Assembly: GCA_007695195.1 (NCBI GenBank)
Contig: REEG01000140.1
Coordinates: forward strand, 1-64,000
DNA: 64,000 nt
Direction: 5' to 3'
Origin: Gemmatimonadales bacterium
Lineage (GTDB): Bacteria; Gemmatimonadota; Gemmatimonadetes; Longimicrobiales; Gaopeijiaceae
Positions 8,880-16,436 of the stretch are shown in pieces. The position numbers and the translations under genes were made by a program. The first letter of the stretch is position 1. Each line of letters starts with the position of its first letter. The notes under the pieces were generated by a model that saw nothing but the letters and a program-made list of their open reading frames with translations, did no database searches and had not been told where the DNA came from.

Positions 8880-8971
8880 GGGAGGTCGGAATCCGCGTTC
8901 GAGGGAGCGAAGAGCGACGGCGCGATGAGGCGCGGGGCGATGGGCCACGGGGCGATGGGCGATGGGGCGCG

Positions 8972-10480
8972 TCAGTGCGCCATGAGCCGATCGGCGGCGT
9001 CGGGTTTGTCGTGGATGGCGAACCGGTCCACCATAGTGGCGCTGGCCTCGTTCAGTCCCCGGAGTTCGACCCGGGCCCCTTCCCGTCGGAACCGGATCAC
9101 GGCCTTGTCCAGGGCGCCCACCGCCGTGAGATCCCAGAAGTGGGCCCGACTCACGTCGATGGTCACCAGGTCCAGCGCCTCGCCGAAGTCGAACCCGGCC
9201 ACAAACGCATCCGCCGACGAGAAGAAGACCTGTCCCGACACCTGATAGGTGCGATGCTGCCCGTCCGGCGAGATCTCCGAGCGAATTACCAGGAACTGCC
9301 CCACCTTCCTGGCGAAGAAGAGGGCGCTGAGAAGTACTCCCACCAGGACCCCCAGGGCAAGGTTGTGGGTGAAGACCACCACCACCACGGTGGCCACCAT
9401 CACCACGCTGGAGCTGGCCGGATTGGTTCGGAGGTCCCGGAGCGAGGCCCAACTGAAGGTCCCGATGGATACCATGAACATGACCGCCACCAGCGCCGCC
9501 ATGGGGATCTGGGCGACCCATTCCCCGAGAAAGACCACAAGGAGAAGCAGAACGACGCCGGCCACCAGGGACGAGAGCCTCCCTCGCCCGCCTGACTTCA
9601 CATTGATCACCGACTGCCCGATCATGGCGCATCCAGCCATTCCCCCCACGAGCCCGGCGCCCAGATTGGCCACCCCCTGCCCCACACACTCCCGATTGCG
9701 ATCGGAGCGGGTGTCGGTGAGATCGTCCACGATGGTGGCCGTCATCATGGACTCGAGGAGGCCCACCACCGCCAGGGGCACCGCGTACGGGAGGATGATG
9801 GCCAGAGTCTCCAGGTTGAGGGGGACATCCGGCCAGAGGAAGATGGGGAGGCTGTCGGGGAGGGCACCCATGTCTCCCACCACCCGCACATCCAGCCCCA
9901 GAAACATGGCGACAGCGGTGAGCGCCACGATGCACACCAGGGGCGACGGGATACTCTTGGTGATCCGGGGCAGCCCGTAGATGATGACCAGGCCCGCAGC
10001 CAGGATGACGAGGACCAGGAGGCGGAAGTTCTCGCCGGTGATCTCGGGCAACTGCGCCAGGAAGATGAGAATGGCCAGGGCATTCACGAACCCCGTCACC
10101 ACCGATCGCGACACGAAGCGCATGAGCCCGCCGAGCCGGAACACCCCCGCCAGAACCTGCAGTACCCCGGTCAGGAGGGTGGCCGCCAGGAGGTACTCGA
10201 GCCCGTGCTCCCGGACCAGGGTAACCATCAGGAGAGCCATGGCCCCCGTGGCCCCGGAAATCATCCCGGGCCGCCCGCCGAAGAAGGCGGTGAGCAGCGA
10301 GATGGAGAAGGCCGCGTAGAGCCCGACCTGTGGGTCCACCCCCGCAATGACCGAGAAGGCGATGGCCTCGGGAATCAGGGCGAGGGCAACCACCAGACCG
10401 GCCAGTACATCGCCTCTGACGTTGAAGAACCAGGTCTTCCGGACAGTCTGTTGAAACGATCGGGCAGAGAAAGCGGGCAT
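8972..10480 (-). CDS. SulP family inorganic anion transporter
   Basis: A 502-residue SLC26/SulP permease. The first helix contains the family motif [20 protein letters not shown], followed by QVGLYAAF and [14 protein letters not shown], then about ten more helices. The C-terminal STAS domain (about 395-500) includes [21 protein letters not shown], though with His-Phe where anti-sigma antagonist Ser is often found. The family carries sulfate, bicarbonate or other oxyanions; the substrate cannot be fixed from sequence, and no carbonic anhydrase or sulfate-assimilation gene lies next to it. The universal stress gene follows 92 bases downstream on the same strand. Confidence 0.9.
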   Translation of the reverse strand: MPAFSARSFQQTVRKTWFFNVRGDVLAGLVVALALIPEAIAFSVIAGVDPQVGLYAAFSISLLTAFFGGRPGMISGATGAMALLMVTLVREHGLEYLLAATLLTGVLQVLAGVFRLGGLMRFVSRSVVTGFVNALAILIFLAQLPEITGENFRLLVLVILAAGLVIIYGLPRITKSIPSPLVCIVALTAVAMFLGLDVRVVGDMGALPDSLPIFLWPDVPLNLETLAIILPYAVPLAVVGLLESMMTATIVDDLTDTRSDRNRECVGQGVANLGAGLVGGMAGCAMIGQSVINVKSGGRGRLSSLVAGVVLLLLVVFLGEWVAQIPMAALVAVMFMVSIGTFSWASLRDLRTNPASSSVVMVATVVVVVFTHNLALGVLVGVLLSALFFARKVGQFLVIRSEISPDGQHRTYQVSGQVFFSSADAFVAGFDFGEALDLVTIDVSRAHFWDLTAVGALDKAVIRFRREGARVELRGLNEASATMVDRFAIHDKPDAADRLMAH

Positions 10481-10548
10481 GAAGTGCAGCCGGGTACGGG
10501 CGAAGCGAGTGACGTTGGTCTCCGCGTGTCGTTGGTCTCACGGACCAA

Positions 10549-10595
10549 ACGAAGAAACGGCGGCCTCCCGGGACCTGGAGCCCCGAAGCCGCCGT
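10549..10595 (-). terminator. Terminator-like hairpin upstream of the SulP gene
   Basis: On the minus strand an outer 8-base stem (ACGGCGGC with GCCGCCGT) encloses an inner CTCC/GGAG stem, and the hairpin is followed by TTTCTTCGTTT. The next 17 bases (10532-10548) form a second small hairpin, TTGGTC/GACCAA. Because it lies upstream of the transporter start (10480) with no minus-strand gene before it, it could end a small RNA or act as an attenuator. Confidence 0.5.
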
Positions 10596-10646
10596 CATCA
10601 TCCGTCGGATCATGCCTGGCGCGTTTCCGCTCGCAGGCAAGCGGGC

Positions 10647-10674
10647 AGTCTAACGGATTCCGCACCAATGGGAA
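10647..10674 (-). promoter_or_regulatory. Weak candidate promoter for a sulP leader RNA
   Basis: On the minus strand a TTCCCA box (10669-10674) is followed after 16 bases by TAGACT (10647-10652). Each matches the sigma-70 consensus at four of six positions. A transcript from here would run into the hairpin at 10549-10595 after about 90 bases. Confidence 0.3.
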
Positions 10675-11003
10675 GGGGAATGGGGTGCGGGTGCGGCGCC
10701 AAGATTCGGGCTCTTCTCCGATTTCCATGCAACACGGGCCGGTGCGGTACACCACCTCAAGGGTGACAGGGCACAGTTCGAACCTCGACCGTGAGTAAGG
10801 GCTCGCGATTCGATTTTTCACCGCTCAGGAGCCTGTCGACCCATCCACTCCCTCGCCACCGGCCCCCCGCCCTCGCCCCTGGCCCCTCTCTCACCCACGT
10901 CCTGATCCGCGTCCCCACCCACGTTCTCGCGTACCTCGAGTCCTCATCCTCGTATACCTCACCTGCCCTCCAGGGGAGTGCACCCCCATGGGTGCACCCC
11001 TGT

Positions 11004-11231
11004 GCGTTTGTTCTGGGATCGTGTTGGTGGCGGGTCCCTGTGGTGGCGGCTACCTGTGGTGGCGGCTACCTGTGGACCGGCACCGTTCGAAGATGTGCGC
11101 CTGGAGATGGGGATGTGCGCGTGCGGAGAGGATAGGCCTGTGGGGATTGGGCGCGTGCGGAGAGGATGGGCCTCTGTGAGGGATGTGCGCGCCTCGTCGG
11201 CGCGTTCCCAACAGCAACCCAGAACAAACGC
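11004..11231 (+). repeat. MITE-like dispersed repeat, copy 2
   Basis: Terminal inverted repeats match at 21 of 24 positions: the left starts GCGTTTGTTCTGGG and ends TGTTGG, and the right end read in reverse starts GCGTTTGTTCTGGG and ends CTGTTGG. Inside are two tandem duplications, a 16-base GTGGTGGCGGCTACCT unit and a roughly 36-base unit starting GCGCGTGCGGAGAGGAT, which together account for most of its extra length over copy 1 (228 against 159 bases). The right flank continues GCTGAGGGGCG, as in copy 1. Orientation is opposite to copy 1. Confidence 0.7.
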
Positions 11232-11339
11232 TGAGGGGCGCCACCAGGCATTTCACACCCACGAGGCTAAGGGCCTACCCCGCGAACTCCCTCGGTCCCT
11301 CGGCTCAGTGCTTTCCTGCACCAAAATCGGAAAGAAGCC

Positions 11340-11365
11340 AAAATTAGAATCCGGGTTCTAGTTTT
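11340..11365. repeat. AT-rich palindrome, copy 2
   Basis: AAAATTAGAA, then the centre TCCGGG, then TTCTAGTTTT. It differs from the copy at 1625-1650 at one arm position and one centre position, and it lies 108 bases to the right of the repeat element, against 137 bases for copy 1. Confidence 0.6.
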
Positions 11366-11674
11366 GGGCCGGCCTCCCCGTTCCGGTGGCCATCCTCGTC
11401 ATCCTCGGCGCCAATCCTCCTCTTCCACCGACGAATAGAGGAAGCCTGACTCCGTGCCGGCCTGCAATGAAATCGGGAACGAGTCACCTTATTGATACTG
11501 GTAATGCACACCTACAACCCACATGTATGGAACGAGTCAGGAACTGAAGATGTACTACATATTGGCCTACGTATTCGGTAGGAGAATCGAGTCGTGGACG
11601 GTGCCTTGGCATATTGGCAAGCAGATCAATGTTCGGTCGACGACATCAGTCCAATAACAGAATAGGAGACATCC

Positions 11675-11848
11675 ATGTTAGGTTGGGCGCTCGTCTTCTT
11701 CATCCTCGCCATTGTGGCGGGGATCCTCGGCTTCTCCGGGATCGCCGGAGCTTCAGCCGGCATCGCTCAGATCCTCTTCGTCATCTTCCTCGTGCTCCTG
11801 GTAATTTCGTTCCTTGCCCGAGCGCTGAGGGGAAGGCCTCCGACCTGA
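11675..11848 (+). CDS. DUF1328 (YtjA-type) membrane micro-protein
   Basis: A 57-residue protein with two hydrophobic helices, start [20 protein letters not shown] and then [19 protein letters not shown], ending in the basic tail RALRGRPPT. This matches the DUF1328/YtjA family of tiny inner-membrane proteins, whose function is unknown. The start has an excellent GGAG seven bases upstream (AATAGGAGACATCC). The gene lies alone behind an AT-rich intergenic region and ahead of a strong terminator, so it appears to be independently and perhaps stress-regulated, as small hydrophobic proteins of this type often are (inference). Confidence 0.85.
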   Translation: MLGWALVFFILAIVAGILGFSGIAGASAGIAQILFVIFLVLLVISFLARALRGRPPT

Positions 11849-11875
11849 CCTCCGAGGACAGTCCGGACCATCCAG

Positions 11876-11917
11876 ACGGGGGGGGCACTCCACGCGAGGC
11901 GTCCCCCCGTTTGGCTT
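11876..11917 (+). terminator. Rho-independent terminator after the DUF1328 gene
   Basis: ACGGGGGG at 11876-11883 pairs with CCCCCCGT at 11903-11910, and the hairpin is followed by the T-containing stretch TTGGCTTT. It lies 27 bases after the DUF1328 stop codon and before the lipoprotein gene. Confidence 0.65.
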
Positions 11918-11962
11918 TGCCCCGACCCTGCCCGAAGCCCCTCCCAGCATCAGGAGGTCCAC

Positions 11963-12655
11963 GTGAGTCCCCCCTCCTTCCGGCCGATCATGGCCGGAGC
12001 CTTCGCAGCGTTGTCCGCCCTGGCCCTGGCATGCGACCCTGCTGAGCCGGACCCTGGAGTTGATCCCGATCCCGGAGCCAGCGATGTCCCCTCCGAGATG
12101 CTGCCGCTCTCCCCTCAGGTATCCGACGAAGAGATCCGGTCCGCCGAGGGTGATCTCATCCTTTCGCTGGACCAGGTTCCCGGCTCCATCTCCGTTGATG
12201 ACGAGTCGGAGTTCGGGGCCGGCCAGCGCTTCGTGGCGGCTGAGCCTTCTCCCCGCGGTGACTGGCTGGCGGTGAGTACCGGGGGAGTTGCACATAGCGC
12301 CGGCTGGCTCCTGGAGATGGCCACCGCCAACCTTCACCCCGCCGCCTTCCAGTACGGGGGATCGCTGGAGATCGGACCCTGGTCCGAGGACGGGCGCTGG
12401 GTGGTCTTCATCCATGAGGGGCCTGCCGGAGACCGGACCCTTTCGGTAGCCGACACCGATGGAGTCGGCCGAACGGTGGAGGCCGCCTCCGAGCCGGTTC
12501 GGGTCCCCAGCCATGACGACCTCCGTCCCGAGGATCGGATGTACCAGGTCGAAGAGTGGGAAGGGGGAATCCTCCAGTTTCGCCTCTCGACCCAGCGTTG
12601 GACCTTCGATTCGAGTACCGGGGCCGTTGAAACCCAGGCGTCCCCTCTCCCGTAG
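11963..12655 (+). CDS. Hypothetical lipoprotein with WD40/PD40-like segment
   Basis: A 230-residue exported protein. The signal peptide ends in a lipobox (LSALALAC, Cys at about residue 24), so it should be a lipid-anchored envelope protein, and an Asp/Pro-rich spacer follows. The middle has beta-strand repeats such as EPSPRGDWLAVSTGG and GPWSEDGRWVVFIHEG, resembling the beta-propeller blades of TolB/PD40 proteins; only a part-propeller would fit in this length. GTG start with AGGAGG five bases upstream. It lies about 110 bases before two coupled secreted proteins and may be in the same transcription unit. Confidence 0.75.
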   Translation: MSPPSFRPIMAGAFAALSALALACDPAEPDPGVDPDPGASDVPSEMLPLSPQVSDEEIRSAEGDLILSLDQVPGSISVDDESEFGAGQRFVAAEPSPRGDWLAVSTGGVAHSAGWLLEMATANLHPAAFQYGGSLEIGPWSEDGRWVVFIHEGPAGDRTLSVADTDGVGRTVEAASEPVRVPSHDDLRPEDRMYQVEEWEGGILQFRLSTQRWTFDSSTGAVETQASPLP

Positions 12656-12768
12656 GGCGTGGTGAACACCCATGACCGTGGCGCCGCAGCCGCAGCCGGC
12701 GGAGGCTGACCCCTCCAACGAACGACGATGCCCGGTCCAGGGCCCCCCGACCCTAGAGAGGAGGAATC

Positions 12769-13338
12769 ATGAGAAGCATGAACATGGCAGCGACGGGCCT
12801 TCTGGCCGCAACCCTGGCCGTGGTGGCCGTCCCCGTCCTTCCGGCCGAGGCCCAGGAAGCCCACTGGCTACACGTTCGGGTGGAGGAGCCGGGAGAGACC
12901 CGGGTGAGCGTGAACCTCCCTCTGGCATTGGTGGAAATCGGCCTCGACATTGCCGATCGGCACGTCATGCAGGAGCAGGAGACCCGCTGGGGCCCGGAGG
13001 GGAAGGTCACCGTGGCAGACCTCCGGCGCATGTGGGCCGAACTCGAGGCTGTGGGGGATGCCGACTTCGTCGAGATCGAGGATGGGGACACCCAGGTCCA
13101 TATCTCCCGGAGGGGCGACCAGGTCCTCATGCGCGTCGATGAAGGCGACGGGACCCGTGTCCGCATGGAGATGCCATCGGCGGTGGTCCAGACCATGCTC
13201 GGTACGGAGGGCGACAAGCTGAACCTGAGGGACGCCGTGCGGGAGTTGGCTCGCTCGGGCAGCCAGGACATCCTGTCGGTGCAGGACGGAGAGACCACGG
13301 TCCGGATCTGGATCGGCACGAACGGGGAAGCCAGGTGA
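12769..13338 (+). CDS. Secreted two-repeat protein, unknown domain (first of pair)
   Basis: A 189-residue protein with a signal peptide (cleavage expected after AEA, residue 28). The mature part is two copies of one unit, residues 33-116 and 118-182. Both follow the pattern of a strand (LHVRVEEPGETRVSVNLP / VLMRVDEGDGTRVRMEMP), a helix, a short helical stretch with a Leu-Arg pair (VADLRRM / LRDAVREL), and a final strand with ED-G-D-TQV or QDGETTV. The start has an AGGAGGAA ribosome site. The stop overlaps the next gene's GTG by four bases, so the two products are translationally coupled. No family name can be given. Confidence 0.7.
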   Translation: MRSMNMAATGLLAATLAVVAVPVLPAEAQEAHWLHVRVEEPGETRVSVNLPLALVEIGLDIADRHVMQEQETRWGPEGKVTVADLRRMWAELEAVGDADFVEIEDGDTQVHISRRGDQVLMRVDEGDGTRVRMEMPSAVVQTMLGTEGDKLNLRDAVRELARSGSQDILSVQDGETTVRIWIGTNGEAR

Positions 13339-13883
13339 ACGGGTTCGCCGCCGCCGGGGCTGTCCTGGCGCTGCCCTTCCTGCTCTTCGCCGCGACCCCC
13401 AGCCAGATGACGACCTCAGCCCCGACCTCGGTTCTGCTGGTGGAGGTGACCCCGGAAGACGGCCCCCGCGTGGTGGTCCCGGTGCCCTACGCCCTGGTCC
13501 GGGCCGGACTTGCCCTGGCCCCTCGCGACGTGCGGCGAATCCCCGTCCCTGAACTCACCCCGCACCTGGAAGACGTCCGGACGGTCCTGGCCACCCTCCA
13601 GGAGGCACCGGACGGAGTCTTCATCGAGATCGAAAGTCCCCATGAGCACGTGGTGATCTCAAAGGGAGAGGGAGCGCTGCGGATCACGGTTGTGGACGGC
13701 GGCGAAACCCGGGTCGAGGCGGCACTCCCCCTCTCTCTCCTCGCCTCGGCCCAGGACGCCTTCGACGGAGAAACCGGTAGCCTCCACACCGGCGCGCTGG
13801 TCCGCGCCCTGCGGCACGCCCCCCGGGGCCCCCTGGTCCACCTGGTGGACGGAGGCACGGAGGTCCAGATCCGGGCCTGGTAG
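13335..13883 (+). CDS. Secreted two-repeat protein, paralogue of the preceding gene
   Basis: A 182-residue protein with a hydrophobic N-terminus (signal peptide or anchor, about 1-25). It contains two units like those of the upstream gene: residues 32-111 (VLLVEVTPEDGPRVVVPVP to EHVVISKGEG) and 114-182 (ITVVDGGETRVEAALP to GTEVQIRAW). It looks like an old duplication of its neighbour. GTG start inside the upstream stop (GTGA overlap). Function is unknown; the repeats resemble a small sandwich or putative adhesion-like fold, which I cannot test here. Confidence 0.7.
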   Translation: MNGFAAAGAVLALPFLLFAATPSQMTTSAPTSVLLVEVTPEDGPRVVVPVPYALVRAGLALAPRDVRRIPVPELTPHLEDVRTVLATLQEAPDGVFIEIESPHEHVVISKGEGALRITVVDGGETRVEAALPLSLLASAQDAFDGETGSLHTGALVRALRHAPRGPLVHLVDGGTEVQIRAW

Positions 13884-13894
13884 GGGGGCCCCCC

Positions 13895-14890
13895 TCAGAG
13901 ATCCCAGCCATCCGATCCGTCTGGAAGAGGAGGACGTTCGCCCCGCATGTGCTCGATGAGACGATCAACGGTGGGAGTGGGCGCCCCACCGGGGGCGATC
14001 CGATCCCGGTATTCCTCGATGGCGTAGGTGAGCTCCTCACGCCGGTCCCGCGAGATCCCAACCACCCCCTTCCGGAAGAAGTCCGTCGCAACGACCCGCC
14101 GCAGGATCCACACGGCCACCGCCTCCGGGAAGAGGGGCAGGATGCTGAAGATGGGTGGACTGAGGGGAATCCCCGCCGCTCGCTGCGCCCGGATCGCTTC
14201 AGCTCGCGCCCGGATCCCCATTCGGAGCGCCCCGCCGGTACGGGCATACCGATCCGGATCCAGGTCGGCAGCGTAGAGCCCGAGGTAGGTGAGGGTCGAG
14301 AGGTTGTGGCTTGTGAGCCAGGCATCCATGTCTCCCCGCACTTCGATCTTGAGCCCGTCGATCCTCCGCAGCAGCGCCGCCACCGCACGGATCTGTCCGG
14401 AGGTGACCCCCTCCAGCTCTCCAATGGGGCTGGCGAACGCCCGATTCCGGCTGATCCAGATGGTTGGTGCCCCGTCCTCGACCCCGTCGTCCACGGCGGT
14501 GACCACCATGTACCCAGCCATGACCCGATGGGCCCCCAGCGCCTCCGAGTACTCCCGGAACCCGGCCGAATTGTTGTGGAGGAAGAGGAAGGTGCCCACG
14601 TGGGGATTGGCGGCCAGGGTGGGGAGCAGGCGGGAGACGTCCGGGCGGGGAGTGAAGATGAGCACCAGATCATAGCGATCGTCCGGGCTGATCCCCTCCG
14701 TGAGGCGGACACGGTGCAACTCCTCCCTCCCTCCAGGCAACCGGATGCGAATGCCGTGCTCCCCAAGCCTTCGCCCATGCTCCCCACCGGCCACCAGCGT
14801 GACGTCCACACCCCCCGCCTGCAGTTTGGCAGCGCAGAAGGTGGCAAGGGGACCGGGTCCGGATCCGGCGGCATAGACCAAGGTTCGCAT
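13895..14890 (-). CDS. Ketopantoate reductase-like NAD(P)-binding protein
   Basis: A 331-residue protein resembling the ApbA/PanE family of ketopantoate reductases, which act on 2-oxo acids in pantothenate synthesis and related steps. The N-terminal Rossmann start VYAAGSGPGPLATFCAAKL shows the dinucleotide-binding glycines, followed by AGGVDVTLVAGG. The C-terminal helical part (about 180-320) has a Lys-rich and Arg-rich tail. I chose the ATG at 14890, five codons into the longest frame, because the GGGGGGTGAT just upstream fits a ribosome site; 14902 is also possible. It is not next to other CoA-synthesis genes, so a specialised 2-oxo-acid role is as likely as true PanE. Confidence 0.7.
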   Translation of the reverse strand: MRTLVYAAGSGPGPLATFCAAKLQAGGVDVTLVAGGEHGRRLGEHGIRIRLPGGREELHRVRLTEGISPDDRYDLVLIFTPRPDVSRLLPTLAANPHVGTFLFLHNNSAGFREYSEALGAHRVMAGYMVVTAVDDGVEDGAPTIWISRNRAFASPIGELEGVTSGQIRAVAALLRRIDGLKIEVRGDMDAWLTSHNLSTLTYLGLYAADLDPDRYARTGGALRMGIRARAEAIRAQRAAGIPLSPPIFSILPLFPEAVAVWILRRVVATDFFRKGVVGISRDRREELTYAIEEYRDRIAPGGAPTPTVDRLIEHMRGERPPLPDGSDGWDL

Positions 14891-14978
14891 ATCACCCCCC
14901 AATCAGAATCCGACGAAGCCCACGGAGACAGGCCGAGCGCGGACCAGGCCTACCGCAGCGCCCCCTCCCACAGCCACT

Positions 14979-16427
14979 CTACCGCGGAGTTCCCTCCCCC
15001 ACCACCCGCTTCAGGAGCGTTCCCGCCGGGATCACCTGACCCGGCCGCAACCCGTTGACCACCCCCACCACATCGGCGGGGACGGTGGAGGGGTAACGCT
15101 GCACGAACCCCTCGAAGGTCATCTCGGTGTCGGTGCGGACCAGTTCGATGCGGCGGGGCTGCACACCCAGGATGGCCGGATCCGTGACCCGGCGGAACGA
15201 CACCACCGCCCGGTTGATGGCCTCGCCCCGAGCCCCCCACGCCGCCTGCCGGGCGTATCCCAGCACCCGGTAGGTGGCGTCGCCGTGACGGATGAAGAGC
15301 ACCCGGCCCCGGAAGTCCTGTCCGTCCTGGCTGATGCGGAAATCGGCGGTGGCGGCGTCGAGGCCGTCGATGGCGGCGTCGGAGCGACTGACCTCGGTCA
15401 TCCCCTCCCCCCGCATGAACTGGTCCCGGGCGGCGCGCGGCGATGCCTCGTCCACGAACCCCAGAAGGAGCACCGCGTCCTGCTCCGGGCTCACCCCCTG
15501 CACCTCGCTCCGGGTATTGGCGGTGCGCCATCCCGACGGGAAGTCCAGGCGGAAGGCCAGCTCCGGGTGGTAGAAGACACTCTGCCGGAAGTATCCCTGG
15601 CGGGGATCCTCGCCGAAGGTCATGCCCTGGAGCCGCTGGAGATAGCCGTCCCGGTCGTCCCGGCTCCCCGTCAATTCAGGGTCGTCGCCGGTGGTGCGCT
15701 CCAGGATCGTCCCCCGCCGCTCGCCGGGATCGGGGTGGGTGGAGAGGAAGCCGGGAATCCGGTCGCCGTCCTCGGCGCCGGAGGCCCGTCCCAGCATCTC
15801 GAAGACCCGGGCCACCGCACGGGGATCGTAGTCCAGCTCCGTCATGTAGCGGAGTCCCAGGTCGTCCGCCTCCCGTTCCGCGTCCCGGGAGTTCCGGAGG
15901 AAGAGGAGCTGGAGGCCGGCCCCGGCCACCTCGCCGAAGGGCTGCAGGTCGGGGGCCAGGATCATCCCGAGCCCCAGCCCGAGCTGGGCAATCTGGGCCC
16001 GGCTCACCCGCACCACACCGTGGCGGGCGGTGACGTGGCCGATCTCGTGCCCCACGATCCCCGCCACCTCGGCATCGGAGTTCAGGTGGGTCAGGATCCC
16101 CCGGGTCATGTAGATGTAGCCGCCCGGGAGGGCGAACGCGTTGATGGTGGGATCATCCAGGATCCGGAAGGTCCAGGGGAGGTGGGGCCGCTCCGAGCCG
16201 GCGGCCATCCTCTGCCCCATGTCATCGAGCCACGCCGCCAGCTCCGGATCGTCGTAGATCCCCAGCTGCGCCACGATGTCCCGGTCCGCCTCCCGTCCCA
16301 GTTCGATCTCCTGCGACTCGGTGAAGAGCACGAACTGGCGCTGGCCCGTCACCGGGTTCACCGCGCACCCTGTCAGAAGGGGCGCCGGCATCAGGATCAG
16401 AACAAGCCAGAGGACGAACCGGACCAT
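14979..16427 (-). CDS. M48 family metalloprotease lipoprotein
   Basis: A 482-residue zinc metalloprotease of the M48 family, related to BepA/YfgC-type outer-membrane quality-control proteases. The signal peptide ends at a lipobox LTGC (Cys 21). The zinc motif HEIGH lies at residues 127-131 within VAGIVGHEIGHVTARHG, and the third ligand region EADDLGLRYM is near residue 195. The second half (about 240-480) contains a dimodular C-terminal domain that ends in a LysM-like stretch. The gene starts 9 bases after the stop of the M14 peptidase gene, so the two form an operon of exported proteases. Confidence 0.88.
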   Translation of the reverse strand: MVRFVLWLVLILMPAPLLTGCAVNPVTGQRQFVLFTESQEIELGREADRDIVAQLGIYDDPELAAWLDDMGQRMAAGSERPHLPWTFRILDDPTINAFALPGGYIYMTRGILTHLNSDAEVAGIVGHEIGHVTARHGVVRVSRAQIAQLGLGLGMILAPDLQPFGEVAGAGLQLLFLRNSRDAEREADDLGLRYMTELDYDPRAVARVFEMLGRASGAEDGDRIPGFLSTHPDPGERRGTILERTTGDDPELTGSRDDRDGYLQRLQGMTFGEDPRQGYFRQSVFYHPELAFRLDFPSGWRTANTRSEVQGVSPEQDAVLLLGFVDEASPRAARDQFMRGEGMTEVSRSDAAIDGLDAATADFRISQDGQDFRGRVLFIRHGDATYRVLGYARQAAWGARGEAINRAVVSFRRVTDPAILGVQPRRIELVRTDTEMTFEGFVQRYPSTVPADVVGVVNGLRPGQVIPAGTLLKRVVGEGTPR

Positions 16428-16436
16428 CGCAGGACC

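Larger units (their letters stand above)
10481..11674. other. 1.2-kb intergenic region
   Basis: No convincing gene in about 1.2 kb. From left to right it holds the sulP leader with a terminator-like hairpin (10549-10595) and a weak promoter for that strand (10647-10674), a C-rich stretch (10820-10960), the MITE-like repeat copy 2 (11004-11231), the AT-rich palindrome copy 2 (11340-11365), and a comparatively AT-rich 200 bases in front of the DUF1328 gene that probably carries its promoter. A minus-strand frame (10375-10821) is open here but has no protein-like composition. Confidence 0.6.

Noticed and set aside
8890-8970. GGGGCGATGGGC short repeats between the stress and SulP genes
   Set aside because: Only a few imperfect units are present; looks like simple slippage in a GC-rich gap.
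8880-10640. Upstream extension of the universal stress frame to 10640
   Set aside because: The extension is Arg- and Gly-rich and lies antisense or out of phase to the SulP gene; the real start is at 8879.
10770-10790. GTTCGAACC resembling a tRNA T-loop
   Set aside because: The flanking bases do not pair, and no acceptor or anticodon arm can be built on either strand.
10375-10821. 149-codon minus-strand frame over the SulP start
   Set aside because: It overlaps the SulP N-terminus and the hairpin leader, and its composition is non-protein-like.
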